Below, one piece after another: positions 1-11,136 of a DNA stretch of 64,000 nt (position 1 is the stretch's first letter; each line of letters starts with the position of its first letter). The stretch lies in assembly GCF_032884065.1 (NCBI RefSeq), contig NW_027062660.1, forward strand, positions 372,001 to 436,000. The letters are read 5' to 3'. The notes under the pieces were generated by a model that worked only from the letters and a program-made list of their open reading frames with translations, was not told the DNA's origin and made no database searches. Source of the DNA: Artemia franciscana. Lineage: Eukaryota; Arthropoda; Branchiopoda; Anostraca; Artemiidae. The position numbers and the translations under genes are program-made.

Positions 1-620
1 ACCCCTCCCCATAAAAAAGTTGTACAATAGACGTAAGATCTTCCGTCAGCAAGTTTCAAACTGAACCAGGACAAACAGTTTCTTGGTCCATTTTTGGTGC
101 CTTAACCCCCCTCTTGTTACAAAAAAAGTGTTTGGTTTCCTATTCCCAAGAAATAATCTTAGAATGTTTTGACCCAAAATGCTAAATCCCCTCATTTTCC
201 TTTATGAAAACTATTTTTAAAAAGACTCCAAATTTTCATTGTTTACTTTCCTTGTCTCAGGAAATGCAGAGACTATGCCATATCCAGAGGAATATTAATT
301 GAGCCTTTTTAGTATTTTTAGCCCCATAGATACCCTAGAATTCTGATTTGATACCTTTGGGGGATATGGGAGGCCATGTAGGAAAAACGTGCGTTAGAGT
401 CGGGTTTGGTTTCCCTTCGATTACTAGTTAATACACTACCTAGCATTTTTAATCTTATATCGGATAAGCCCCCTCTGACTTTTATATTACCGCATCTTCC
501 ATACAAAGTGGCTGGAGAAAGCAATCGATTAAAAACAAAATTTTTCGTGATTCCTTAGTAAAGCATCGTGCGGTATGTTCACCTTATTGGCAAGTCAAAT
601 GGACAGTCATATATTTAATT
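1..620 (+). repeat. Dispersed repeat, copy of 44035-44620
   Basis: This stretch reads in parallel with 44035-44620: shared wording includes AGATCTTCCGT, CAAGTTTCAAACTGA, GGTGCC and TACAAAGTGGCTG near its end. A shorter part also recurs at 57030-57146. No protein similarity is visible; the short open frame on the minus strand at 318-524 has no family features. The left end runs off the window. Divergence from the 44 kb copy is clearly higher than between the 44 kb and 57 kb copies, so this is an older copy. Confidence 0.7.
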
Positions 621-639
621 ATTTCTGTTCATAAAACGT

Positions 640-960
640 TTAATGTTGCACCTTACTTTCAGAAAAGATTTTTGTTGTACTTCATTTAAGCAGAAGATCT
701 GTTTCGCAAGGTTTTATATTTCCTAAAATTTGAAGTAAAAAACATTGACATGGCTCAGAATTCTACTCAAATAACAGGAATTGCATTTTCAGAACTAAGG
801 CAGAGAAAAAGCAACTAGTAACTGAAAATTGAGGTAAAGTGTTGTTTTGTCAAAATTTCAATAGGTGACCTGTCATGCAGCCAAATTTCAGGGCCCTCTA
901 GAGGGAGAAGGAGTGGAGGTGGTTACTTTAAAATACCTTCCCAGGACATACTTCAAAATA
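640..960 (+). repeat. Fragment of the ~1 kb M-unit repeat
   Basis: The text around TTGTACTTCATTTAAGC, AGATCTGTTT and CCCTCTAGAGGGAGAAGGAG recurs at 29310-29440, 50490-50620 and 63870-64000, always in this orientation. It is the right-hand part of a ~1 kb dispersed unit (M-unit) that carries a MITE in its other copies; the MITE is absent here. The CCCTCTAGAGGG core is a perfect 12 bp palindrome kept in all copies. From 961 to 1383 nothing is recognisable apart from T-rich text resembling 28800-28860. Confidence 0.6.
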
Positions 961-1383
961 CCAACTAATTATTTAATTAAGATATAGCTACAATTTAGTT
1001 TCCCACCGAGCCGAAGCTTGTCTGGTGTAAAGACCATGAAAACCAGCTATTAAGATACAAGATCTTGAGTGTGGTGGCTATACACAAAAGTACCGGTATT
1101 TAATATAATGTGTTCTGGACGCCCCCCTCCATACTCCTTTGTAGTAGTTTCCATAATTTTGTTAGTAAAGTATTATGTTTTTATTACATTTTGGTATATT
1201 TCATTATTATAGCTAGATAGATCCATAAGTGTATTTTAAAGCCAAATACACGGCCATGAACACAGTAAAATAACAAACGAAAGGCACAAATAACATTAAC
1301 TTTGATCAGCAATCAACATATAACACTTAAATGAAACACTACATTAGCTTAATAATATTACTTAATACTTGAAAACACGGTCA

Positions 1384-1990
1384 TTAAAAAGAACACTTAA
1401 CACTTGGAAAAATACATAAATAAAACCTTACATTTATTTTATACTGGGATTTATTTATTGTTTTTATTTTAAAAAAGTCCAGATACCTTGCTATTCCACA
1501 AATAAATTGAGGCGGTGTAATATTTAAGACACCTGGAAGTATCAACTCATTTATTCCAAATATCCATTCCCTTATCGTAGAGAGACCCTGGCACCGGCCC
1601 AAGCAATGCACTAAATAGTCCTTTTTAACTCTGCAAAGGGGGCAAGTGTATCTGTGTTCATTGGAACATCTTTCTTTAGAATGTCTTTTAAGTCTTGTCC
1701 TTATTGGCAGGCAGTTAGCTCTGAGCTGCATCTACAACGTCAAATATCTAGCTAGTAAATTATGGGCAGGTAGTACTCCTGCCCGTAAACCACTTTAACA
1801 TCCTTATAAAACTTTAGTGTTTCCTTGTTTTTTTTTTATCTCCTCACTCCATTTCTGGATCATTTCATTCTCTAGTACTTTCTAAATCTCATTCTCCCAA
1901 TTTGCATTTATAACCATTGGTCCTGTACCTTCATTCCAAACAAAAGAAAACTCTGTTTTGATAAAATGTCTTTTATTTTTAGTGACCATG
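1384..1990 (-). pseudogene. LINE reverse-transcriptase C-terminus, decayed
   Basis: The minus-strand frame ending at 1384 (115 codons) carries a C-P-L-C ... H-C-L-G-R-C zinc-knuckle-like motif (residues ~31-48) preceded by a basic stretch with LRANCLPIRTRL. This is the usual layout of the C-terminal tail of non-LTR retrotransposon polyproteins (CPLC, then a His and Cys, in a sentence of the type 'E..H.L..C'). Upstream to about 1990, in shifted frames, tryptophan-bearing text (WSEEIKKKQ) and FYKDV continue the same family pattern with stops between them. No start or RT core is present, so this is a 5'-truncated dead copy. The clade cannot be fixed from the tail alone. Confidence 0.6.
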
Positions 1991-2249
1991 ATTTTTTTTT
2001 CTGCGCGGGAAATCTTCATAAGCTGCCTTAAGCAACCTGTCACCTTGTAACTGGACGACTCTCAACCAAAATTTTATCATTGAGACCAGTCTGTAATTTT
2101 TTGGTGGCCATATACCTAGATAAATTTAAAAACAAAAACATTTTTTTTTAACGGAAGTAGACAGAAATTGAATATTAAAAGAAACAAAAATTATTACTTC
2201 ACAGTCTATCTAGCATAAATCAATAAAGCTAGTACCACTACTACTACTA

Positions 2250-2515
2250 CTAATAACTCACTGCAGCACCAAGCCACCTGAGGCCAACACAGCTACGCAC
2301 GCTCCTCCTCCAACCTAATCTATTTAAAGCCTCCCTCTTTACACCCTCCCAGGAAGTTCCCATTTCCTTTAAATCTTTATTTATGACATCCTCCCAACCC
2401 AGACAAACCTGCTTTCCGTGTAGCCCCAGACGGTTGGCCAAAAAGGACAATCTTTGGTAATTCGGTAATAAAAAAGCTAGTACAGATAAACAAATTAACC
2501 ATATTCCCATATGTT
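2250..2515 (-). pseudogene. LINE 3' end with TAG-rich tail
   Basis: On the minus strand, 86 codons end with DLKEMGTSWEGVKREALNRL, then GWRRSVRSC and GLRWLGAAV. The pattern 'D...G..W..V...A..R..WR..V' is the recurrent C-terminal tail of many arthropod non-LTR retrotransposon ORF2 proteins. The stop is followed in element orientation by a TAG/GTA triplet tail (2230-2260), a common LINE 3' ending. The last ~90 bp are nearly the same as 35555-35640, so the two fragments belong to one family. Sequence from 2516 to 3040 is AT-rich and shows nothing recognisable. Confidence 0.65.
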
Positions 2516-3039
2516 TGCAAGGTTGCAGGAAACTAGCGCTTTAATGAAAAACAGAAGCCATGTATAAAAAAGAAGAATGCTGATTTATTAGTTAAAGGTG
2601 AGTACGTAGCCTGACAACTGCAAACTAATCTGTAAAGCTTTTCATAATCTTACACTGGCTGTGACATCATTAACTTTCAGTATACAATTATAATTATCTT
2701 AAAAACACAAGCATAAAAATAAATGTTTTTTTTAATAGCCAGATAGTCTGGCTATTCTTAACAGAATACAGAAATATCCGATTGATTTATCAGGTAAAAT
2801 TTTGGTCTCACGAGCTATAATACCAATAGTGAGTAATAAACAATCTTAAATTGTGAGAAATACAATTTTGTATTACTAAAAAATACTTTATTTGTAATTG
2901 GAAATAGGTGGCCTTAATCGGTTTACTTTTACTGTACCGAAACTCCTATATTTGTTTTCTGTTTTCAGTAAAGCGCTAGTTTTCTATAATCCTACTAACA
3001 TAAAGAAACACGATTATTTGGTTTATTTGTACTAGCTTT

Positions 3040-3330
3040 ATTTATATATGTTAGATAGATTGTGAATCAATAATTTTGTTCGTTTTAAGTTTCAACTTCG
3101 CTGTTTACTTCTCTATAAAAACTTCATTTAAAAAAAAATTCCTCTCTGTCCGTTTTTAATTCAAATTTAATGCAGAAACAACACAGCAATTATCTTTTAA
3201 TTTTTTTCGAGGGAGAGAAGCACCCTCATATACATAATAGTTTCTGTTCGTTTTAAGTTTTAATATCGCTCCTTACCTTCAGCTGAAAAAATAATAATTT
3301 AATTTCTGATCGTTTTTCGAATAATACCAA
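3040..3330 (+). repeat. Degenerate FB-family fragment
   Basis: Short blocks of the FB family are readable: TTCTGTTCGTTTTAAGTTTT followed by AATATCGCTCCTTACCTTC near 3242-3282, and a weaker duplicate at 3075-3150. The fragment is highly diverged and lacks the palindrome arms. From 3331 to 3558 nothing is recognisable. Confidence 0.5.
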
Positions 3331-3558
3331 GAAATTCATGCTACACAAAATGGTTTCAAAAAAGGAACATTTTGGTATGTCTAACTTATTTCACTGAATT
3401 TCTCTCCTTCCCCTGATAAACACCAAAAAAATTAGACATACAGGTGTGGAACGGCACTAAACACGAAAAAGTATGAAAGTAACCTGACAACCAGAAAAAT
3501 ATCACAGAAAAAAAATTTAATAGGCTCTTAGTGCTGTGATTTCACTATATTAAATAAG

Positions 3559-4264
3559 AAAACAAGTTTTTTAAATGAAAGAAAGGAGCGACATTAAAAC
3601 TTAAATCGAACAGAAATTACTCCGTATATGAAAGGGGCTTTTCCTTCTCAGACCCCCGCTCTTTACGCTAAAGTTTGACTCTTTCTCTTATCTCTACATT
3701 TTAAAACAGTAAAAGACTTAAGCGTAAAGAGCGGGGGGTTGAGAAGGAAAAGCCCCTTTTATATACGGAGTAATTTCTGTTCGTTTTATGTTTTAATGTC
3801 GCTCCTTACTTTCATTTAAAAAAACTTGTTTTTTCATTTAATTTCTGAACGCTTTTGAATCAATGCATGTTTTGATTTTGGCTCTCCGCAGAGGAATAAT
3901 TAAAACGAAATTTGTATATTTATTTTTTTTGGCTAAATGGCTTTCTCATAATTTTGATTGAATGATTTTGAGAAAAGAAGAGCGGGGGAGGAAGCCTAGT
4001 TGCCCTCTAATTTTCGGTTAATTAAAAAGGCAACTAGAACTTTTAATTTTTTACGAATCTTTTTATAAGTAAAAGATATACGTAACTTATTAATTAGCTT
4101 ACGTAAAGAACTTTTGTATTCTCATGTTTTTATTACATATAGGAGGTGGTTCGACCCCTCGTCAGTACCTCCCTCTTTACACTAAAGCTTAAATTTTGTC
4201 CCAATTCATTGAGAATGACCCCTGAATCACAAAAGCCGCAGAATAAATAGTAGAATATAGCCGC
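3559..4264 (+). repeat. FB foldback element, 5' part with palindrome I
   Basis: Positions 3559-3832 form a long imperfect palindrome: arms of ~118 bp around a ~40 bp centre, both arms carrying AAGCGTAAAGAGCGGGG or its complement and the CCCCTTTYATATACGGAGTA block. The element continues in the plus direction through the TTGCC/GGCAA hairpin module (~4000-4040) and into the module starting TACACTAAAGCTTAAATTTT. It is cut at about 4264, where HEL-family sequence begins. No coding capacity. Confidence 0.75.
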
Positions 4265-4925
4265 AGAATAAGCGTTTTCCACGATTTCCAGTTTCCAAAA
4301 TTCCCTTTCCAGCCCCCTATGTCCCAGAATCACATTCAAATTGAAATTGGAGCATCTGAGACATAAAGTATTTCTATATATCCAGTTTCATTAAGATCTG
4401 ATCACTCCTTCGTAAGTTAAAAATACCTCATTTTTATAATTTTTCAGAATTAATCCCCCCCCAACTCTCTCAAAGAGATCAGATCCGTTCTGGTTATGTC
4501 AATCACGTATCTAAGACTTGTGCTTAGTTTTACCACCAAGTTTCATCCCGATCCCTCCACTCTAAGCGTTTTCCAAGATTTTAGGTTTCCCCCTCCTACT
4601 CCCTCCAATGTCACCGAATCCAGTCGGAATTTAAATTAACACCTTTGGGAAACGATATCCTTCTAAATATCAAATTTCTTTAAGATCCCATCACCCATTC
4701 GTAAGTTAAAAACACCTCATTTTTCAGAATTAACCGTTCTCCCACTCCCCCCAGATGGTCGAATCGGGAAAATGACTATTTTAATACAATCTGATCTGGT
4801 CTCTGATACTCCTGCCTAATTTTATTGTCCTATCTTGTCTGTAAGTGCCTAACCTAGTAAAACTGGGACAGACAGACCGACAGAATTTGCGATCGATGTC
4901 ACTTGGTTAATGTCAAGTGCCATAA
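4265..4925 (+). mobile_element. HEL (Helentron/HINE-like) copy, 5' truncated
   Basis: Roughly two ~290 bp internal units (each with GATCCGATCACTC-type text, a poly-C run and AAGCGTTTTCCAAGAT) lead into the conserved 3' block: AGATGGTCGAATCGGGAAA, GACAGACAGACCGACAG and the terminal hairpin. In this copy the hairpin is slightly damaged (CACTTGGTTAATGTCAAGTG, 4900-4919). The 5' block with GAGCT palindromes is missing. Positions 4926-5282 contain no recognisable gene or repeat. Confidence 0.7.
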
Positions 4926-5282
4926 TAATCATTTTCATGTCGACAACTTAAATGTCTTATCTCTTCTTCAAGCAGATCCCATGTTGATTCATTACTATAT
5001 GACTTATTTTGAGGAGCTATATTTACTACTCCAAACATCAATCTTTTGCCCTTTGTAAGAGGAATTTGAACCCATACAATGTTTTCTAACATATGAGAAG
5101 AGACGTTAACTATAATGATCCATTAAAGAGCCGTGCTACTGCATTTAGTGATTACTATTGACTTTCGTTTCCACATAGTGAAGATCCCGTCTCGCCGTAT
5201 GTCCTACAAAAACAACTATACTATAATATTTTGTAAGCAACCCTGCTTAATAACACTAAAATACCACCATAAAATCTCATAT

Positions 5283-6150
5283 TTCCAGCCCAAATTTTGA
5301 CCAATGTTTATGTATGGTAATGGTTATTGGGAAGTGTACAGATGTTTTCACGGGGATTTTTTGGTTGAAGGGAGGGATTTAAGTGAGAGGATCTTACCAT
5401 GGAGGAATTTATCATGGGGGAAGAAAATTTTTATGAAGGGGGCACAGAATTTTCTAGCATTGTTTAAAAAACAATGAAAAAATAAATATGAAAAAGTTTT
5501 TCAGCTAAAAGTGAGATCAGCATCAAAACTTAAAATGAACAGAAATTAATACGCATATGGGGGTTTCACCTCCTCCTAATATATAAATAAATATGAAAAG
5601 TTTTTTCAACTGAAAGTAAGGAGCAGCATTAAAACTTAAAACGGACACAAATTATTACGCATATGAGGGGTTCACCTCCTCGTAATACCTCGCTCTTTAC
5701 GCTAAAGTATTCTTAGTAATTTCACAATTTATTTTACGGCCTATGTGATTCAGGGGTCATTCTTAAGGAATTGGGACACAATTTAAGCTTTAGTGTAAAA
5801 AGCAATCTATTGACGAGGGGGCAAACCCCCTCACATACCTAATAAAAACATAGGAATATAGAAGTTTGTTACGTAAGTTAATTCGTAAGTTGCGTATATT
5901 TTTTACTTATAAAACGTTCGTAAAAAATTAAAAGTTCCAGTTGCCTTTTTGAGTAACCAAAAATTTGAAGGGCAACTATGCCTCTTCTCCCGCTTCTTTT
6001 TTCTCAAAATCATTGGATCAAAACTATGAGAAAGCCATTTAGCCAAAAAAAACGATATGCAAAATTCGTTTTAATAAATGATATGGGGAGAGCCAAAATA
6101 AAAATGGATTAATTCAACAACTTTCAGAAATTAAATAAAAAAACAAGTTT
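5283..6150 (-). repeat. FB foldback element, inverted partial copy
   Basis: Read on the minus strand this is the central part of the FB family: TAACCATTACCATACAT, the GAAAATTTTCTTCCCCCATG region, palindrome II (around 5640-5830) and the GGCAACT hairpin module. It lacks the terminal ACAGTTCGT hairpin and the ~350 bp before it. It lies head-to-head with the plus-strand copy that starts near 6150, the two sharing one palindrome I region. Confidence 0.75.
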
Positions 6151-7664
6151 TTTTTAACTGAAAGCAAGGAGCGACATTAAAAATTAAGACCAACAAAAAT
6201 TACTCCGTATATGAATGGGTCCGTTCCCTCCTCAACGCCCCGATCTTTACACTAAAGTTTTTTACTTGTCAAACAGTTGAGTTAAGAGAAAGAGTCAAAC
6301 TTTATTGTAAAGAGGGGGCCGCTGAGGAGGCAAAAGCTCCTTGTGAGGAGGGAACTTGTTGCATGCTGAAATTTTGTTCATGAAAATTACTGCATGTATA
6401 TTTTTCCTCTTCGTGAAACTTGTACACTGATGTTTCTTCTCATGATACTGACTTTGTTCATGGAACTTGTTGCGTGCTGATTTTTGTTCGTGGAACTCGT
6501 TGTCACTTGAGTACAAACTTACGTAACAAACTTCTATATTCTTATATTTTTATTATCAATATGAAGGGGTTTGTCACCTCGTTAATACCTCGCTCTTTAC
6601 TCTAAAGCTTAAGTTTTGTCCCAATTCTTTAAGAATGACCCCTGAATCAGAAAGGCCATAGAATAAATAGTTGAAAGTACTAAAAATACTTTAGCATAAA
6701 GAACGAGGTATTTAGGAGGAGAAGAACCCCTCATATGCGTAATAATCTCTGTTCGTTTTAACTTTTAATGCTACTCCTTACTTTTAATTGAAAAAAAACT
6801 TTTTTATGTTTTGTCACTGTTTTTTCACTGTTTTTTTTTTTATAGTAATGCTAGAAAATCATATGCCCTTTTCATTGAATTTCTCTTCCCCCATGACATA
6901 TTTATTCAAGGAAAGATTCTCCCACATAGCCCCCTCCACTCAACCCCTCCCACGCAAACCAAAAAAATTCCCCTGAAAACGTCTATACACTTTAACCATT
7001 ACTGTATGTAAACACTGGACAAAGTGTGTAACTGCCGCCCCTCCCTCGGGGACTGTGGGGGAATAAGTCACCCCCAAAGACATAGTTATTATGGTTTTCG
7101 ACTATGTTGAACAGTTTTTGATCCGTTGACTTTGGGAAAAATGAGCGTAGGAGGGGGCCTAGGTGCCCTCCAACTTTTTGGTCACTTAAAAAGGGCACTA
7201 GAACTTTTTATTTCCGTTAGAATGAGCCCTCTTACGACATTCTAGGACCACTTGGTGGATACGATGACCCCTGGAAAAAACAACAACAAATAAACTCGCA
7301 CCCGTCATCTGTCTTCTGGCAAAGAATACGAAATTCCATATTTTTGTAGATAGGAGCTTGAAAATTTTGCAATAGGGTTCTCTGATATGCAGATTGTGAT
7401 GGTGTGGTTTTTGTTAAGATTCTATGACTTTTGGAGGGTATTTGTCCCTATTTTCCAAAACAAGGCAAATTTTCTCAAGCTCGTAACTTTCGATGACAAA
7501 GACTAAATTTGATGAAACTTATAATGAGCATGAAACTTTAAATCAGCATGAAAATCCAATTCTTTTGATGTATCTTTTAGCATGAAAATTCCGTTTTTCA
7601 GAGTTTCGTTTACTATTGATCCGGGTCGCTCCTTACAAGAGTTCGTTACCACGAACTGTTTGAT
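6150..7664 (+). repeat. FB foldback element, nearly full copy
   Basis: The copy begins in a damaged palindrome I (6150-6350), is interrupted by a unique insert with GAAACTTG/GGAACTTGTTGC-type repeats (~6350-6505), resumes at 6520, crosses palindrome II and ends with the family's hairpin terminus (AGTTCGT-TACC-ACGAACT, 7641-7657, then GTTTGAT). Short minus-strand and plus-strand open frames here (for example 6788-7011) are frame noise in the repeat: they recur, differently broken, in other copies. Confidence 0.8.
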
Positions 7665-9307
7665 TACCCCGTATATGAAAGGGCTGTTCCCTCCTCAACG
7701 CCCCGCTTTTTACGCTAAAGTTTTACTCTTTCTCTCAACTCTACTTTTTAAAACAGTAAAAACTTTAGCGTAAAGAGCAGGGCGTTGATGAGGGAACAGC
7801 CCCTTTTATATACGAGGTAATTTCTGCTCGTTTTAAGTTTTAATGTCGCTCCTTACTTTCAGTTAAAAAAACTTGTTTTTTTTTTATTTGATTTCTGAAC
7901 GTTTTTTAGTTAATCCATGTTTAGATTTCGGCTCTCCACAGCTGAAAAGTTAAAGTGAAATTTGCATATTTATTTATTTGGCTAAATGGCTTTCCCATAG
8001 TTTTGGTCGAACGATTTTGAGAAAAAAGGAGGGGTAGGAGGCCCAGTTGCCCTCAAATTTTTTTGGTACTTAAAAATGCAACTAGAACTCTTAATTTTTT
8101 ACGACCGTTTTCATTAGTAAAAGATATACCTAACTTACAAATTAGTTTACGTAACAAACTTCTATATTCGTATGTTTTTATTAAGAATATGAGAGGGTTT
8201 GCCCACTCGTCAATACCTTGCTCTTTGCACAAAAGCTTAATTTTTTTTTCCCTGAATCACATAGGCCGTAGAATAAATAGTTAAAACTATTAAAAATACT
8301 TTAGCGTAAAGAGTGAGGTATTAGGAGGAGGTGAACCCCTTATATGCGTAATATTTTCTGTTCGTTTTAAGTTTTAATGCTACTCGTTACTTTCAGTTGA
8401 AAAAACTTTTTCATATTTATTTGTTCATTGTTTTTTAAAGAATGCTAGAAAATCCTGCACCCCCTTCATAGAAATCTTCTTCCCTTATGACAGATTCATC
8501 CACGGAAAGTTTCCCCCACATAACCCTCTCTTCCCAACCTCTCCTCCAAACCAAGTAATCCCCTTGAAAACGACTGTACACTTCCCAATAACCATTACTA
8601 TATGCAAACACTGGTCAAAGTTTGTAGCTTGCAGCCCCTCCCACGGGGACTGTGGGGGCGTAAGTCGTCCTCAAAGACATAGTTATAAGGTTTTTCAACT
8701 ATGCTGAATATAATGACAATCTTAGAATTTTGATCCGACGACTTTGGGAAAAAATGAGCGTGGGAGGGGGTCTAGGTGCCCTCCAATTTTTTTGGTCATT
8801 TAAAAAGGGCACTAGAACTTTTCATTTCTGCTCGAATGAGCCCTTTTGAAAAATTCTAGGACCACTGGGTTGATACGATCACCCCTGGGGAAAAAAACAA
8901 ACAAAAAACAAACAAATAAACACGCATCCGTGATTTGTCTTCTGGCAAAAAAATACAAAATTCTACATTTTTGTAGATAGGAGCTTAGAACTTGTATAGT
9001 AAGGTATACTGATACGCTGAATCTGATGGTGCTCTTTACTTTAAGATTCTATGACTTTTAGGGGGCTTCATTATTATTCTATTTATTATTCTATGACTTT
9101 TATTTTCTAAAATAGGGCAAATTTTCTCAGGCTCGTAACTTTTGATGGGTAGGACTAAAATTGATGAAACTTATATATTTAAAATCAGCATTAAAATGTA
9201 ATCCTTATGATGTAACTATTGGTATCAAAATTCCATTTTTTTAGAGTTTTGGTTACTATTGAGCCGGGTCGCTCCTTACTACAGTTCGTTACCACGAACT
9301 GTTTGAT
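7665..9307 (+). repeat. FB foldback element, full-length type copy
   Basis: It abuts the previous copy directly, head to tail, and starts inside the left arm of palindrome I (CCGTATATGAAAGGGCTG). Palindrome I spans ~7666-7885, palindrome II ~8195-8360. The later part carries the conserved text CACTGGTCAAAGTTTGTAGC, GGTGCCCTCC ... GGGCACTAG and the terminal hairpin ACAGTTCGT-TACC-ACGAACTGT at 9281-9302. It is non-coding throughout, about 1.64 kb. Confidence 0.85.
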
Positions 9308-9759
9308 ATGAATTTTTTGTACAAAATTACGTTTTATTCTACAATGAGTGGTGTCATTTACGGTTGAAATGTACCATATATGGTTTCATTAGTAATCTAT
9401 ACCTTGTCGAAAGTGCATTCTGTGGTCTGGTTTTCAGATGGCACGGGAGGGGGGGGGGGGGGCTTTAGTCCTACTCATCTTAGTTCCTACTCGTTTTGAA
9501 TTTGCCTTGTCATCTATTGTAATTTTTGTTCGTTTTGTGTTTCATTTATTTTTTGATGGTGATTTGATATAGTTTAAACTTTGAAAATTATTTGACTTTA
9601 TTTCTGGTTTGTTTAACGTTGCTCTTGAGTTTTCTTGGAAAAGTTTGAGGAAAAAATTCTTTAAATTAATTTCTGTTTGTTTTTTTATTGACAGTCTTTA
9701 CCATGGAAAAATAATTACATTTTATATTTTTAAATAAATATTACCATTAAAATACCCCC
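9308..9759. other. Unassigned AT-rich stretch with G14 run
   Basis: No gene or known repeat family recognised. A homopolymer of about 14 G lies at 9449-9462. Confidence 0.5.
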
Positions 9760-10790
9760 TTTTGAAAATCCAGACACACATAGTATTTTAACTTAATAAC
9801 ATTCCAAAAAGTAGTATTATTAGTAGTAAGCAGTAACGGTATACACATGGTGGCTTTTTGGTCTAAAACAAAATCGACTCCTCATGCCCCGATAGTTTCA
9901 ACTTCATACTTAAAGCTGTTTTTGAGATATTTCTGTTACGTCCTTTAAACAAAACTGCATGCCCCTAATGCGTTTCGATGTAACCCAAGATCTTCCTGAA
10001 CCTTCCCTGAAAGTTCCATGTTAGCCGTATTAGCACTAACAGCAGTAGCAGTACTATTACTAGTGGTAGAATTAGTATACACATAGTTCATTTTTACTAG
10101 CTCAACATATCCCTTAGTATGCTCTGAAATTTTTAATCTAATACTATTAGCCGTTCTTGTTACATTATTGATACATCAATTTGACAGCCTGCTTACATAC
10201 AGTATTTTTCAATTTAATCTAACATAACTCCAAAAATGCTCTGAAAATGTCTCCTTAACATCCTTAACCTTAATAGTAGTATTATTAGTAGTAAAAGTAA
10301 CAGGGGAAGCATACATATAGTCCGTTTTGATTAGTTCAACATCCTCCATAACATGCACTGGAAGTTTCAATTTAGTACCCTCTATGCTACTCCCGAGAAA
10401 TTGCTCATATATCCTTCTGGAAACTTGAATCCACATAGTGTGTTTTGCTTTACTTCAACACCCCCCTAAATGTTCCCTAAAAGTTTCACCTTAATATCCT
10501 TAACCTCTGAAAGAGTAGTCGTAGCAGTTGTAATAATAGCACTAGTGGTAACATGCACATTGTGCATTTTGGTTAGTTCAACATCACCTTCAACTTGTCC
10601 TTTGTCAATTGATCACCCCCCTCATTATTCCTTTAAAGTAAGAACTTAATGCCCGCGGTCATTCCTGAGTTTCCCCTCTTGGTAAACTGTATGCACTTAA
10701 CGTGTTTTAATTTAGCTCAACACTCCCTTCAACATTCTCTCATAGCTTTGCTTGAATGCACTTGGTGTTTTTGAACCTCAGATGTCAAAC
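9760..10790. repeat. Degenerate ~235 bp tandem repeat with GTA/TAG cores
   Basis: A loosely conserved unit recurs about every 230-240 bp. Its triplet-rich core (AGTAGTATTATTAGTAGTAA and variants) appears at ~9811, ~10035, ~10272 and ~10510. Each core is followed by a block reading roughly ACACATAGTNCATTTTGGTTAG, TTCAACATC and a CTCCCT-rich stretch. The 75-codon minus-strand frame at 10209-10436 lies across one unit and has no family features. It looks like an old, diverged satellite-type array. Confidence 0.6.
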
Positions 10791-10799
10791 ATGTCTTTT

Positions 10800-10950
10800 T
10801 GCCTGTTAAAAATGCTATGTATAGATAATGAACAAACTGTATAACTTACAGCTCTTTTTCTGGGGGCTGCGAGGGGTTGTAATCCCAAGAGACATAGTAA
10901 TTACTGAACCTTTCAACTATGTGGAACAAAATGACCATTCCTTAGATATT
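10800..10950 (+). repeat. Small FB-family fragment
   Basis: The order AACTTACAGC, a C/G-rich GGGGCTGC stretch, AGACATAGTAATTA, TCAACTATG and ATGACCAT matches the central part of FB copies (for example 8620-8720). It lies just upstream of the broken transposase-exonuclease gene and is probably an old neighbouring insertion. Confidence 0.5.
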
Positions 10951-11136
10951 ACTGATACGCCCTGTTGACAGCTAGCTTGCATATTATATGTTTTGAATGT
11001 GTTGGGCATTCCTTTCCAAAGCTGTGGAAGGTCATGTCATTCCAATTGTTGGTGAACCCCTAGTCCCCGTCATGATTTTTCGGGAATATTTAAACACATT
11101 CATTGATGTCGATGAAAAAAAAAAAAAATTAGCCAG

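Noticed and set aside
6788..7198. Several small frames on both strands
   Set aside because: They lie in FB repeat sequence and are not conserved between copies.
7665..9307. FB element as a classical TIR DNA transposon
   Set aside because: The two ends are not inverted copies of each other; inverted repeats are internal palindromes, so that label would be misleading.
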